Part shown: one piece after another, positions 1 through 12,863 of the stretch
How the letters are laid out: every line of letters starts with the position of its first letter
How positions within the stretch are numbered: position 1 is the first letter of the stretch
From: Xiphias gladius
Taxonomy: Eukaryota > Chordata > Actinopteri > Istiophoriformes > Xiphiidae
Reading direction: 5' to 3'
DNA length: 64,000 bases
Assembly (NCBI RefSeq): GCF_016859285.1
Contig: NC_053420.1
Location: forward strand, 31,793,045 to 31,857,044
Program-made: the position numbers and the translations under genes
The notes under the pieces: model-generated
The model's input: only the letters and a program-made list of their open reading frames with translations
Told to the model about the DNA's origin: nothing
Database searches by the model: none

Positions 1-542
1 TGATGGGGCTAATCCAGAGTTTTATAATGGGTGATAGGAAGTGAAGTCTACCTGTACTTTCCCTCTGTCAACTGTGTTCTATACTGTACTAGAGCCATGT
101 GTTGTCCTGTATGCAAGTAATGCATGTCCCCAGTATTCACTCCCCAAAGTGTTTTTGCTCCATGTGTGAAGTTACCAGTGGGTTCATCATGCTTCTGCCT
201 TCTAGAAGAACCCACTAAGGCCAAGAACATTTAAATAAAGGTGAATGGCAAATGTGGAAAAAAACTTGTCGCCTCATTAATTGTTGTTGCTGTGAATTGA
301 CTGATTGGTGGGAATTCCGGAGAAAAATCAAATGAAACCGTCCTCAAAACAAGCCTAAATTTTCTCTACGTATGTGTTATAGAAGGGTTCTAATAAGGAA
401 TGCATTTGTTTCAAGACTTATCAGTTAGTCGTACGATCCTACACAAAGAGACAACTATTTAGAGTGGACAGGGATGTTGTGTCAGCAGACTGCAAAAAAT
501 ACATATTTGTTAATCTGTGGCCGTGACCTCCTCCCCTCCCCC

Positions 543-586
543 GCATTTTCTTAAGAAATAGAGCAGCATTTTCTTAAGAAATAGAG
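543..586. repeat. 23-bp tandem duplication with internal palindrome
   Basis: The unit beginning GCATTTTCTTAAGAAATAG occurs twice head to tail with a 23-base period. Each copy contains the palindrome TTCTTAAGAA. The two copies are identical over at least 21 bases, so the duplication looks recent. Confidence 0.85.
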
Positions 587-1138
587 TCTGAGATTAATGC
601 TGTGGATTAAAGCATCAGGCATCTTGAGAGTTGATATTACTGTCCAGAAGGAGATTGAAAGAATTGCCAGAGATCAAATCAGCAATGACCAAAATCAAAT
701 CAAGAGCCCAAGATGGAAGCTAAGACTAAAGTCGGGAGGATTACATATAATATAGTCACAAATAAAAGGAGGACAGGATATCTTTTAATTATTTTATAGA
801 AGGCGGTAAACAAATCCGTCTTAGAAGAAAAGAGAAAGACAAGATTTTGGATGAGAGTGGAGGAAATGAGGTAAATCTAACTACTGGTGAAATTTTACTT
901 TCACCATTGATGATACTTATGCTTGCTGCTAAAATGGGTTGATTCATATGCAGTAATTTGCCCAAATCACAAATATAGTGGGAATATTATTTTAATATTT
1001 GACTTGATAATAACATTAGCAGCTAGAAACACCCAGTTATAGTGGTTTAGAGATTGTCATTTTACTCTGGTTGGATGCATTTCTAGATTAAACAAAGGGT
1101 TATTTCAGGACTTAAAGGACCATATCGAATTTTGGGAA

Positions 1139-1187
1139 TGATGATGATGGTGATGATTATTATTTTTATTATTATTATTATAATTAG
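1139..1187. repeat. Trinucleotide repeat, (ATG)n then (ATT)n
   Basis: A run of ATG/GTG triplets passes into ATT triplets. Imperfect microsatellite with no coding potential. Confidence 0.8.
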
Positions 1188-2269
1188 AGTCAGATGAGAA
1201 TATTGATATCAATTTGACAGTTTCATCTCTGTGTGTTTAGCACAAAGACTGGAAGCAACTGCAAGGTTGCCAATGTTAGTGCTGGAGCTAACTGTTGATC
1301 AACAATCTTTAAACTAAACAAAACCCATTCAAGACTTTTCACTGCACAGAGATAAAATTGATATTAAGCTTCTCACAGACACTGCACAAGACAGGTTACA
1401 AGAGAATTACCTAAAATCTTAAAGTGATGCTTTAACATTTGAGAAAAGGATTTGACCAAGACTTGTCTAAGTAAGTTGGCATGGTTGCCCCAAAATCTGT
1501 AATTGCATATGACTGAAATGAAATTTTTATATAAGTCCAACAGACTCTTGCATCAACTGAAAAATGTTGACAATTTGTGGGCACTTTTGAATGTGGTGGT
1601 ATTGGTCGTATTTTTTGATGGTTGATTGATGTATTTTACTGCAGCAACACACAAATTTGTGTTGGCATGTATTTACCATGACACTACAGGAAGTTGCTTG
1701 GAGCACCAGGTTATAACATCAGTTCATGGGACTTTATAGTGCATACTTAACAAATTGTAAATTTACAGGGAAAATGGAACAATAATGTAGATTATATAGA
1801 TTGCACTGACAGATTCAAGACTCTTTTTAAAATGTGCAAAATTATGTTCAAGTGGGACAGGCGTTTTAATTGACAAGGTTTTTACACATGGTAATTCAAA
1901 CATTAAAAAACACTTTTGAACAGCATACAGTTTCATTTACATTCTTCTATGCCAGAGATCATTACAGTGAGTGTGCATTGACATTTTTGACATATTTAAA
2001 TATTTCATTTTGGTAATAAGGTTAATTAAATTATATTTGATATTAAACTGTTAAACTGTCATTCAATATCATGTTTCACATACCCAGGAATTCATGCTGA
2101 GAAATGAAGGCTGCCAAAATTGTTGAAGGATGTGAAGCAGAATAGAAAAGTTTGAGGTAGTGCGACGGAGACTCCACATACTCTTGACCTTATTTGTGTG
2201 TACAGAGGCTATTCCTTCATATCCTATAGATATCAGAATAATCAACAGCAAACACATAAAGCAGCCCAC

Positions 2270-3060
2270 CTATTTTAAAATCCAATCTGCTGTGTTGGTT
2301 AGCTGCCTCGGAATATCATTCATGTAATTTCCCCATATATATCCAGACACCATTGGGCAGTTCTGTGCGAGAGGCAACACCAGGATGGATTAATGGGCCT
2401 GGAGTTTTATGCTGGCACGATCTGAGCTGCTTTGGCTTTTAAGCTCCAATCAAGTGGGGAAATGGGAAATGATAACTGTATCAAAATAAAAAGAATCTCC
2501 AACTGACCATCACAGCTAGAACTGGCCCTGAGTCTTGGCGCTGACAGGCCACTGCAGTACTGTGGGGAGTCCTGCCGTAATGCGAATGTGAGAACAAGCC
2601 GTTCCGACACATCGAGTCCATCAAGCCGTCTCAAACATGAAATGTGTGGATAATGACAACAGGAAAATGAAAAGATGAAGATAGAAATCAGGCCATGTGT
2701 AGACTTTCAAGCTGCCTAATAAATTGGTCTATGATTTGTTGTGAAGAGGCATTTCATTTACAATACTTTTCACGGTGTCCTTTAAGGTAGACAGCATCAA
2801 AACAGAGTAGGCCTACAGCCCAGGAGACATGGTTATTTTTGTACAGCTGCTTTGCGTGCCAGAAGTGTCAAAATTGCCAGCCATTTGAGAGGGCAGGTAG
2901 ATGTCAGATCCTTTTATTAAAAGCGGCCCCCAAAGCCTCTTATGTTTCTCTCCCCATGAACCAAAACCTTCTTATTGTGGCCTTAAGAGGGGACAACAAG
3001 CTCGCTGATTAATTTTAGATCTTTTCCATGAAAAGAATGGCTTACAGTTTAAAGCAATCT
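2270..3060. promoter_or_regulatory. Weak candidate conserved non-coding block
   Basis: This part is less AT-rich than its surroundings, lacks recognisable repeats and contains closely packed homeobox-type cores such as GATTAATTTTAG near 3007. It has the texture of teleost conserved elements around developmental genes. That is a judgement from appearance only; no alignment was available. Confidence 0.2.
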
Positions 3061-3694
3061 CGCACAATATTCAGGAAAGACATGAGGGCAGATTGTGTTA
3101 TAACTCAGGGATGAATATTACACAGGACTGTTTGTCCTGTTGCATGGACGTATACAGTAAAAGCCCATATGGGGATCAACAGTATCACAGTCTTAAACTG
3201 GGACTGCTGAGGCCACTGTTATTATTAGATGGATGTCAGGAGTTAATCCTCCCTCCTGCTGGCACATTTGATTGTGCACACCACTTTTTACCAGATATGT
3301 TCCCCTTTCAAAGGCTGTTTTTATGCAACCTCAACTATAATTAGTGAGACAGAGTATAATATTCAAGACAATGGGATTGAGAGGAAAACAAATCAGTTTG
3401 GAACAATTGTGTCTTCCAGTTTCTCTTCCATGTTTATTCATTTATACTTTTTTAAATTTATTTTAAATTTATTTTTAATTCAAATATTTATTTAAGTATT
3501 ATGATTAAGATTTTCACCTTTGTTGAGGCTATACTGATCAGACTTTTTTTTTTTTTAATTACCCAGTTAAACATTTCTGTCTCTTAATAATTTTACATAT
3601 TAACAAGTCGTTAAGCTTTGAACACTGAAAAGTGCATTTTTATACACTACACAATACACTACATTTCTGACGATACTATTGTTTTCTTTCAGTT

Positions 3695-3960
3695 AGAGCT
3701 GCAACAATTAGTCAATTAATTAATTTATTGATTGACAGAAAATTAATCAGCCACTATTTTGATAATCAATTAATCCTGTCAGTCATTCTTCATGCAAAAA
3801 TACCAAACATTTTCTGGATTAACCTTCTCAAATGTGGCAATTTGCTCTTCTTTGTAATATGTGACAGTTAATTCAACATCTTAAGGTTTTAGATTGTTAG
3901 TTGGACAAATCAAACAAATGGAAGAAAAAGGAAAAAGGATGAAACCTGATGATCTATTTA
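3695..3960. mobile_element. hAT-like MITE fragment
   Basis: Starts with AGAGCTGCAACAATTAGTC and runs through ATTAATCAGCC and TTGATAATCAATTAATC, the pattern of a common fish non-autonomous hAT-type element whose ends read GGGCTGCAAC. Only the left end is clear; the right inverted terminus is missing or too decayed. A related, more complete copy lies at 36190-36513. Confidence 0.6.
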
Positions 3961-5939
3961 ATGATACAGTAATATCCAGGTCAGCTGAATCATTAGATAA
4001 CAACACATGAAGGAAACTCTACCTAAGTGAAACACACTTTAAAACTAATTCTCACTAAAGTAATTCAAACTACACTCAGTCAGTGCTGATTTATCACCAT
4101 TTTGGATGTTTCCAAACACCCACTGTGGTTACAAGGCTTGTTCTCAAATACTGTGAGATTACCCAAGAAAACTGGCTCTACTCCAATTGATTTTAATGCT
4201 TCATACAGTGTTCATGGCATTCCATTCTGCCATACAGAGTACAGTTCTCACTCCTTAATAAATACAGTTACCGCTTCCAAACGATGGCTGTATGACATAG
4301 TCAGTCAGTCAGTCAGTGTCTCACTTGCTCATGGTATTATTTCAACTGCATTCCCCACTGTTCGCTTACAAGATTTAAACACACACACACATATATAAAT
4401 ACACCTATATATATATATTTTTTTATATATATATATATATAAGCCTCATGTTGCCATGATTAGCCCTTATTTGTCCTGCATTCATTATTCAGTATTAACA
4501 CTGGACTTCAACCTGAACATGAGAGATAGCCATCTGATGGTAATGTTAATGTTACATCCACATCCACAGAATTTGACAGTGATAGGTACTTTACCATTTA
4601 ATACAATTCATTGCCTTTGAATGGCACTACCCTCTACACAGCTATATAGTAACTGTACAACAATACCTTTCCATAGAATAATTCCACTTTCAGGGCTCCA
4701 AAAGGCCTAGGCCAGTCATGTCAGTAGACCTTTAAGTTTTGAGAGATCTGAATGAACTTGGACAAGCACGCATCATCTGCATATTCTCTGCCAAATACAG
4801 TTAGGCCCTGATCCCTGCACCATATATTTCTTTGGAGCCAGAGCCTTTGGACACGAATTCTCCAGAGTTCATTTTGTGAATTCAAAATCCCTTACTGTGG
4901 GCCTCTATGCACTGGTGGTCTCAGGATTTCCTTTTTCCCTCACCACTGCCCAAGGACTCCTGAGGAAGGCTTGTCTTCACCTGACTCACTTCAGAGCCAG
5001 AGGCTGCCCACACAAACACACACATACACACACACACCTGTGCTGATCTATTAGAATTGTATAAAGCAGAATACATCATGTAGAGTTGCTTCAATCATCC
5101 ACTGATGCAGAAACGAAAAAAAATGGGTCACAGTCATAAACATTCAACAAAATGCCCTTTGCATGAAATTCTCTAATGGCCAAACAGTCCCATTTTTATT
5201 TATGAGAGACCATTATGACTGTCAAAATGATGTCAAGATGTTTGTTTTGTTAGTTTGTTTGTCCAAAGATCACAGTTAACATGAGTAATCAGAAGAAATA
5301 AAGGAGAACATTTACTGTATGTGCATTGTACTGTTCACTGCATTGTAAAGGCGCATCCACATTCATCCATAACAGATACGGTAGTTCAAACCTGTACCAG
5401 GAAGAAGCTGTGAGAAGTAAATTGTCATGGACTGGTTGGTGATGTTTGCATTTGTTTTCACTCCAGATAGGTGGATTAGATAATATGGTTAAATTGTGGA
5501 CAGTTACAGAGCTCCATAGATATGGCTGGACCCTGTATAGTCAGAGCGTGAAACTGAGGACGTATTTGAAAACTGTTGTGGAACCCCTGTAAACAACTAC
5601 TTTCAATGGAAAGTAGCTAAAGCCTGCTGGAAAAGTCCCTTAATATAATTAAAGGGCGTATACATAAGTTAACGACAATGACTTTGCTGTGACTTAAGCT
5701 ATGCTTACTTGCCGGCCGTGTAACTTCATCAGTCAGTCAGTCAACGACAGACATTTGTGTTCTTATGGCTGACCACGCCGGTGCAGTCCAGCCAAAAATT
5801 AAGGCTTAAAAAAATCCACATTTTTCTTTAACTTTAAATAACAGCTAACAACAATGAGACACTCCCTGAAACAAGCTTCATCTGCCCGTCTTATCCAGTC
5901 ATTGTCTTATAACCAACAGAGCAATCGCTAATTTTCTCC
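3961..5939. other. Intergenic DNA with short microsatellites
   Basis: No gene seen. Contains a CAGT-type run near 4299-4317, an AC/AT-rich microsatellite near 4379-4441 and a short (CA)n near 5016-5037. Open frames here are short and include the microsatellites. Confidence 0.6.
4379..4441. repeat. (AC)n/(AT)n compound microsatellite
   Basis: An ACACAC run passes into alternating AT tracts interrupted by a T run. Ordinary simple repeat. Confidence 0.85.
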
Positions 5940-6135
5940 TCCATCGATATATCACTTCAGTCTTCTCTGGTGGTTCTGGGGGACCAGTATGAGCAGAGCA
6001 GACGCAACATCCTTTCTCCAGCAAGCTACCTCCAGCTCCTCCTAAGAGGGTACCCCAAGTGCTCCCAGGTTGAGTGGGAGGTATAGACCCTTCAACACGT
6101 CCAGGCTCTGCCCCAATGTCCCATCCCATTTGGTC
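5940..6135 (-). mobile_element. LINE-derived fragment (same family as 26.2 kb)
   Basis: Contains AGCTCCTCCTAAGAGGGTAC followed by a stretch on the pattern of fish LINE 3' coding regions (AGCTCCTCNTGGGGGATC, then CCAGGCTCTGCCCC). The same pattern appears in better form at 26172-26700, with the coding sense on the minus strand in both. The open frame here (5899-6129, minus) is a remnant and not a gene. Family assignment rests on memory of related fish repeats. Confidence 0.45.
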
Positions 6136-6691
6136 TTGCTCCGAACACTTGCAGAGAGGAAATCTGAATACATCATTTAGTCATTATGACAGTTGACCAC
6201 CAATCATTTTTTTATATGTCTGTAGCAGGAGTGCAGAGGCGAGAACAACTTACTTCTTTCTATTTTCATTTATAACATGGTTATCCACATTTGGTATTTC
6301 AGTTTTGCTACCTTAGTTGATGCAAATAATAAAGCTGAAAAAGAAAATTGTCAAGAATTGCACACTTTGAACTCCTTTCACCCTATCAGTTTAGGACAAG
6401 CTCAATACATCAGGTCTTCCTCTTCACGTAATTAGGGGTGACAAGTTATTTACAGTGGAAACTGTGCAAGCAAGTTCACCAAAAATTTGGTGGCATGTTT
6501 GAGTGCATTTGGTCCTGCATTTGTAAACACAAAGACCAAAGACAGAAGACTCAAGTGAAATGAGGGGCAGGTTGCTCAAGTGGTTGCTTTATTGAACCAG
6601 CATCTGTTATCTCGGCACTCACACTGAAAAAAAGAAAGAGATTCTGCAGAAAATACTCTCTGACACACACAGTATCTCACAAATGCGAGCA

Positions 6692-6725
<34 letters not shown>

Positions 6726-8578
6726 AGCGTGCATCTGTGTGTGTGAGCGTGCATGTGCGTTAGGACATTTTTGTAAAGTTAGGTCATTGTGCTGCTACTT
6801 TCTTCAAGAGGGAGATATCTCAGCAGCATTTGAGTCCATGATTAAGATACGACTTACAATTCAGTGAAAGGTTCAGTGAGTTGTTTTTTTTTTAATACCA
6901 TATACATGTGGGTATGAGGGTTGTACTGCAGGAACAAATAAAACTAAAAATAAGAACAGATCACTTCAGGCATAATCGAAAGGGTTGCTCAAAAATTACA
7001 AAAATTACAAAAACTCTTCTATCGGAAAAAGATGTAGTAGATTGCTTCACGTAAATTTCACAATCTCCCAGTTAGACTGTCATTCATATCATACCTAGAA
7101 TTTAAGATTATCAAAAGTTTTAAACTAGGACCTTCAGTATTTGGATTAAGTAACTTGTGAAAAATGTGCCAGAATTACACTGGTAATTCAGATACATATC
7201 AGATACACATTCAATCAAAATAGTATATCTTTTTCTGCTATATAGTTAAGTATTTTACCCTGTATACTGAGCATCTTTGATACAAACATTATCTTAAGAT
7301 AAATTTAGTTCTGTCATATCATTTTCAGGTTATAGCTTGAATGTGCATCTGTGTCTAGCAATTGGAATCAGATCCAGTGTCAGCAGATATCCAATATTAA
7401 ACTGTACTTAGAATCAGATCAGGTTGAAAAAAACTTTATCTGGACATCCCTATGAAATACGATTAGAAAAGAATAATTTTGGATTAATGTACTGTGATAA
7501 AGTTGAGGTTGGAGTGAGGAAATGGAACCTGGAAATGAAAGTTCCTCAAAAATATAGGAAAACAAATATCTGTATGTGTTTGTTGGCAGAGGAGAGGCAG
7601 TGTGACAGGCCACATGGCAGCCGAGGGGTGGTGGGGTTGGTGTTCAGGTGACGACATGACAGGCTGAAAAAACCTACACTCTGCTTCAGGATGGAAACCC
7701 AGGCTGCCAAAAAGACTCACGCAGGAATCCAGTCAAACAGTCAGTTCTGCTGTTCCCAGCACAAACACGCCACATCGCCTTGACACACCAGGTTTTCCTC
7801 TTTGTTGGCACCCCATGCCAAAAACTTTTCTTCTTCTTTAAGAACAGAAGAAGGAAGTAAGCAGACACAGATTGCTGAACATGAAGTCAGCACTTACAGT
7901 TTGTGCTGCCACAAAACTACAGTTCTGATTTTGATACCAATGAAGTTTAATAACTAACTAGTCTAAATGTTAACTAACTAGTCTGATATAATACCAGCAT
8001 AAGATGTTCGATTAATCAATTCATTGTTTGTATGTACAATGTCATGAGTCACACTTAATTAGTCTCAGTGACAGGAAACAGAAAAACAGCCAATCATCAC
8101 GTTTGAGGGGCTCTGTACAGTTCACGTGTGGTATTTTCATTTTACAAATGACTGACCAATGCTCAAATCTGTCATTGCTTTAGCTTCCTACCAAACTACT
8201 AACTAAATATTATCAAGCTGAGCATAAGGTCCACTCAAAAAGATTCACCAAACAGATGGAGCGATTTTAATTAAGAACTGTTGCAGAGAAACTGCTGATC
8301 AATGTCTCCAAACCCTGTTACAACGTTACAGGCCTCATCTGTAATAAGGAACAAACACAGATGTTTAACCCAGATAGGTTTTAATCCAGCAGGTTCCAGG
8401 TTAACAGTCAAAAATCTCAGTCAAAAGAGAATTATTTCTGTTATTTTTTTATGCTTTGGTTAATGGAAAACATTAAGATATACTTTTATAAATAATAGCA
8501 TGTCATGGAAAGAACGATAAAGTCCTAGACTTACAGTATTTCCATCTGTGTCCCTGGTGTTTTAATAGTACTTGATTA
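6136..8578. other. Intergenic AT-rich DNA
   Basis: No gene or recognisable transposon. A (GT)n tract lies at 6693-6726. Short open frames around 7419-7868 overlap on both strands and have no recognisable motif. Confidence 0.6.
6693..6726. repeat. (GT)n microsatellite
   Basis: About 17 GT dinucleotides, followed by two GTGAGCGTGCAT-type repeats. Confidence 0.9.
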
Positions 8579-8767
8579 ATTCAAGTCACGTACCAAAACC
8601 CCCATATTCAGCTTGAAAGTGCCCATATCAGTTATTGGCATATTTAAATAATTAGCCAGATTTCATCTCTCAAACTCAAGATTAAAATCTGGGAGCAAAC
8701 ACTTGAGAATCAATTTAGTCCAGTCATACATGTAGAGGAAGACATGAGTGAACATTTAGATAATAAT
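8579..8767. repeat. 189-bp direct repeat, left copy
   Basis: Begins ATTCAAGTC and ends AACATTTAGATAATAAT. The same sequence recurs in direct orientation at 12674-12863 with scattered substitutions, by eye about 85-90% identical. The two copies bracket a decayed LINE. The repeat does not begin TG or end CA and I do not recognise the family. Confidence 0.85.
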
Positions 8768-9649
8768 GTGACTCAACAACTTTCCAAATAGAAGCTTGTT
8801 AACAATATTTAAAAGTAGTATCAATATAAAATGAAACATGACTCAGCAGCTGCTTGGCCTGTTTCTCATCTCAAACTTATTCATAAATCTAAACTGGTGG
8901 CTGCCATGATTTTTCAGTTTGAAAATCAGAAGTAAAACCAATGACAGCACCATAAGTGGTAAAAAAAAAACGCTCAGGTCTAATAAGGTTGGATAGCTGA
9001 CTTGAAATTATGATCTCCAGGTGATTCATCTGATTCACTGAACAGCACTGCCAGGCTAGCAAGAAGTAACCTTAAATGCAACACCAATGCAGACCACATC
9101 ATTAAAAAGGCCCAAAACTTAAATATTTATGTGCAACAGTATCCTGTCTGGTTTTCTTCAACCATCGCACAAAGAATCCTGATATCATCCAGAAAAGTCA
9201 CTCCTGCTGTCATCTCCAGTTCACTGTCAATAATGATCCCTCTCCTCCCATGCACTGTATTACTTCATCAGAAAAAAACAGTAAAAGAGAACAAGAAACA
9301 TCAGCTCTGACCATGTCACCCAGTGTGTCATCTTGTCCTGCTGCCTTGAGGAAAAGATGGTGTTACATTCTCCGCATGACGATACTTCCTGTGACACACA
9401 TTGTAATTTCCATGAGATTGACAAATTCTGTGTGCTCTTTCTCCTCCTCGACTTTGTTTTAATCTCTTAACTCTCCTTAATCTCCACTGTTCTATATCTA
9501 CTCTGCGACTTATGGGATGCTAAATTCATGTCATATTAGACTTGCTACTTTTTATTTTGAAATGTTCTTAGTGGGGCTAGCCTGTTGCTGCCTTATTAGC
9601 TTGGCCTATCCTAGCCTGGCCAACCTCACAAACTAACATTGTAACTGTG
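8768..9649. other. Spacer between direct repeat and LINE
   Basis: No gene seen. The 70-codon plus-strand frame at 9250-9462 has no recognisable motif. AT-rich and without obvious simple repeats. Confidence 0.5.
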
Positions 9650-12600
9650 CTACAATGGTTCGTGTCCGCTGTTCAGCCTTTGCAGATAGGGTTTCTCTGC
9701 TAGAGAGACATGTCAACAGCTGTCAACATCTGTCCTAACATTACCTTAGATGTCAGGCACTCCAGATAGCGTTAGCAAAAGGCCTGATAGTAAGTCTGTT
9801 GGTGCTAGCAATTGCGTGCCCATGTCATCAGATGGTACAGAATTTGTCCCTTTTCACCTTCGTGGAAAGACTCACGAGAGCAAGGAACAGGTTGTGTGGC
9901 CATGTTTGCAGCCACCATTCCCAACTGCAAACTGGTTTTCCATCCACATCAGCCCCTTTGGTAATCCTGTTGGCCTGCGGGCCTCCTCCACCTCCACTAA
10001 CAGAGCCTCCAGGGGGTGACCAGGCACATTATACCACTAGGTTTAAGACTACTGTAATCCATTTCAGCACCAATAACATTCGGACAATGTAGTCTGAGTT
10101 CACACAAGAAAGCCTAGCCCGGACATTTCAGTTTGCCAGAAATATTAGTTGGCAGTGATTAACTGTCTCTGGTCTCCTACCTGTGCTTGGTAGCCTTCAT
10201 TCTACTGGAAAAGGTGCTGCTATCATATCTAGGAATATAGACAGGTGTTTAAGTCAGGTTTGGCACTAAGGGGCTTGGCTGGTTGCAGGTGATTAGAGAG
10301 TCTGCTAGGTTTATGAGTAGTGTGGGTTTGGAGTACACCAGCTTAATTCATATGTCCAGCCAGGGAAATCCTCACAGTGCAGACTATCAGCCTGATAGCC
10401 AGGTCTACAGCATTGAGACTATCTACCTCCCCCGCTGTATTCATCACAAGTTCTTTCCTTAAATATGTGAATGAACTAATTATCATTCCCACCACTGATG
10501 GTGATGAATCATCCCACAAAGCACCTGATAAAACGCAACAAAACAAAATATCTAAGGTAACCACAATTGTATCCATACACCATTGCGTGTGTCTAGGCCA
10601 CCAAAATTTTCCACTAAAATATAAGGTATCTTATAAAATTGTGAAATGATTTGATTCTTCAGCATAACCTGGATATGATTGACTTATGTAAAACATGGCT
10701 TGAACCAAAAGGTTTTTTACCATTAAATGAAGCATCTGCACCTGACTATACCAATGCCCATGTTGCTTGGGCTACTAAACAAGGTGAAGGTCTAACTTCC
10801 AAACTTGATATTACATTCAGCTCATTTGAAGCTCTTGTATTAAATCTATCTCCATCAGCTATGAATTGCTTTGTCCAGAACAACCATTCTACCGTCTGGT
10901 ACTCTTGAGGCCACCTGGCCCTTATTCCAAATTTTTGAAAGTATTCAGAGAATTCATCTCAGACCTTGTTAGTCATTCTGATGACATTTATATTATTGCT
11001 GATTTCAATATTCACCTGAATAAGGCATGTGAACCTCTAAATAAAGCCCTTCTGGCACTTATTGATACTTGACCCAGTTTGCGCATGAACCTACTCTAAA
11101 CCCTTGACTTGAGTCCATCTCACAAGATAGTAGTTTCTGATCTGACTGCTTCCCCCATCACATCCGTTACTTCAAATCACTACCTTCACAAATAAGGAGT
11201 GATACTAGTCTGTCTTTGTAACATTGGTGCTGATGTATGTACCACTCGACACACTGGCCCATCAACTTTAATTGCTTTTGGTGAGTGACTGCCTGTGGTC
11301 TTGTCTCCTTACACTGTAGTGACAGGCCCTGCTGAAAAAATGTACCAGTGACATAATGAAACAGTCCTTTCTAGTCTCCTGGATTTAGTTACACCTTTTA
11401 TTCCAAACTAGACAGTCAAAGAGGTCTACGCCCTGGTTTACTAAAAAAAAAATGCTTTTTAAGCAGGCCTCTAGAAGCTTTGTACTCAAATGTTGTAAAT
11501 CAAAACTGGAAGCTGGTCAGCGATACTTGCGTCAAGGAAGTAACCATTTATAGCAAATGGTTATACAGTTAGATTTGGCAGAAAAGGCTTTGCTGTTTGA
11601 GGGAGCTCTCAATGAATCCAAGCAGGTATGTGGATTCTGCTGAGAGAGCTAATCCCCCATACATGATCGTGAATCTTAGTTAAATCAACGACACAAAATG
11701 CCACATAAGGAGGAGTATGGGGTGGTGGACGGAGCTGCGGCAGCAAACAGCGTTAGAATGAGCATCATTGTCAGAGTAATAGTGAGGAAGAGTCAGGTTG
11801 TATAGTCCGCAATGTACACCTGAATGAATATGATTGGATGTTATTAGCTACACAGGAGCTAATAACAGACCCTCTTCTCTGATAACATGACTGGAGCCAG
11901 TCATTGTAAAGAATACTGCAAATGGCTGGAGTTTCATTTTTTCTTACAAATTTCTTTTCTCTTGCTGGAGTGAGCTTCTAAACCAACCATCTACCTCCTC
12001 AACCCTCTATCAGCTAAAAATGTCAAATCTCTGGCCAGTTTTGTGACCTATAATGCTATTATTGTTAACTTTCCATTTAACTGTAAGACTGCTGTATTTA
12101 AACCTCAATGTAAGAAACCAAAACATTGATCCTTAACAGTAATGTTTTTTAACCTTTTCGGTTCGCTTTTCAGGGCCAGTCACTCTACTGAAACTGCACT
12201 TACTTAGTGGTGAATGATCTTCTTCTTCTTATGGATTCAGATTCCACCTCTGTGCTTCTCTTAGTCTGTTCTTGACCCTCTGCTTCTCTCGCTTTATATT
12301 TCACCTCTTGGTCAAATTATACACAGTCATGGAATTAATTCCCACTGCTGTGCTGATGATACTCAACTATATGTGCCTGTAAAGGCAGATGATCATTTTA
12401 AAATGATCAAATCTGAGGCCCAATTGTCTGCTGCGAGAAGCTGGAATGTGACATGATTTCCGGTTCAGTTCAAGTAACAGTAACCCTTGTCAACTGAATA
12501 ATTCCTTTTGATCAGCATATTAAAGACATCACCAAGACTGCCTTTTTCACCATAAAATTTGGTCCTTTTTGTCATGGCTGATGTTAATTCACGCCTTTGT

Positions 12601-12665
12601 TTTAGCCTGTCTTGATTGTTGTAACATTTCTTTTCAGCCCTGCCAAATGCTAGTACTAAAAGTCT
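9650..12665 (+). mobile_element. Decayed L2/CR1-type non-LTR retrotransposon
   Basis: Remnants appear in the expected order. At about 9.66-10.35 kb is an ORF1-like part, including a stretch like the esterase-type ORF1 of L2/CR1 elements (TTVIHFSTNNIRTM, near 10048-10091). An endonuclease-like part at 10651-11070 has DLCKTWLEP, a segment resembling FNSFEVLVLN, then RPPGPYSKFLK and ADFNIHLN. Reverse transcriptase remnants at 12290-12660 include CADDTQLYVPV near 12349, matching the catalytic YADD-type box, and IHAFVLACLDCCN. Several stops and frameshifts break every domain, so the element is dead. The clade call comes from motif order. The 3' end is lost or abuts the right direct repeat at 12674. 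Confidence 0.8.
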
Positions 12666-12673
12666 AATTTTAA

Positions 12674-12863
12674 ATTCAAGTCGGAAAACCAAAACCCCGA
12701 TACTGAGCTTGAGAGTGCCAATATCAGTTACTGGCTTATATAAGTAATTAACCAGATTTCATCTCTCAAATTCAAGATTAAAATCTGGAAGCAACCACTT
12801 CAGAATTGATGTAGTCCAGTCATACAGGTAGAGGAAGACATGAGTAAACATTTAGATAATAAT
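12674..12863. repeat. 189-bp direct repeat, right copy
   Basis: Partner of 8579-8767, same orientation, nearly the same length, starting immediately after the last recognisable LINE sequence. Shared landmarks are CAGATTTCATCTCTCAAA, AGATTAAAATCTGG and GAGGAAGACATGAGT. It is far too long for a target-site duplication. Confidence 0.85.

Larger units (their letters stand above)
1..3694. other. Intergenic DNA left of fezf2
   Basis: No coding exon recognised on either strand; the open frames are short, lack family motifs and lie in AT-rich DNA. If the human gene order holds, the 3' end of cadps should lie further left, but nothing here translates into a CADPS-like segment. The stretch holds a small tandem duplication, a trinucleotide run and a GC-richer part near 2.3-3.1 kb, listed separately. 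Confidence 0.6.
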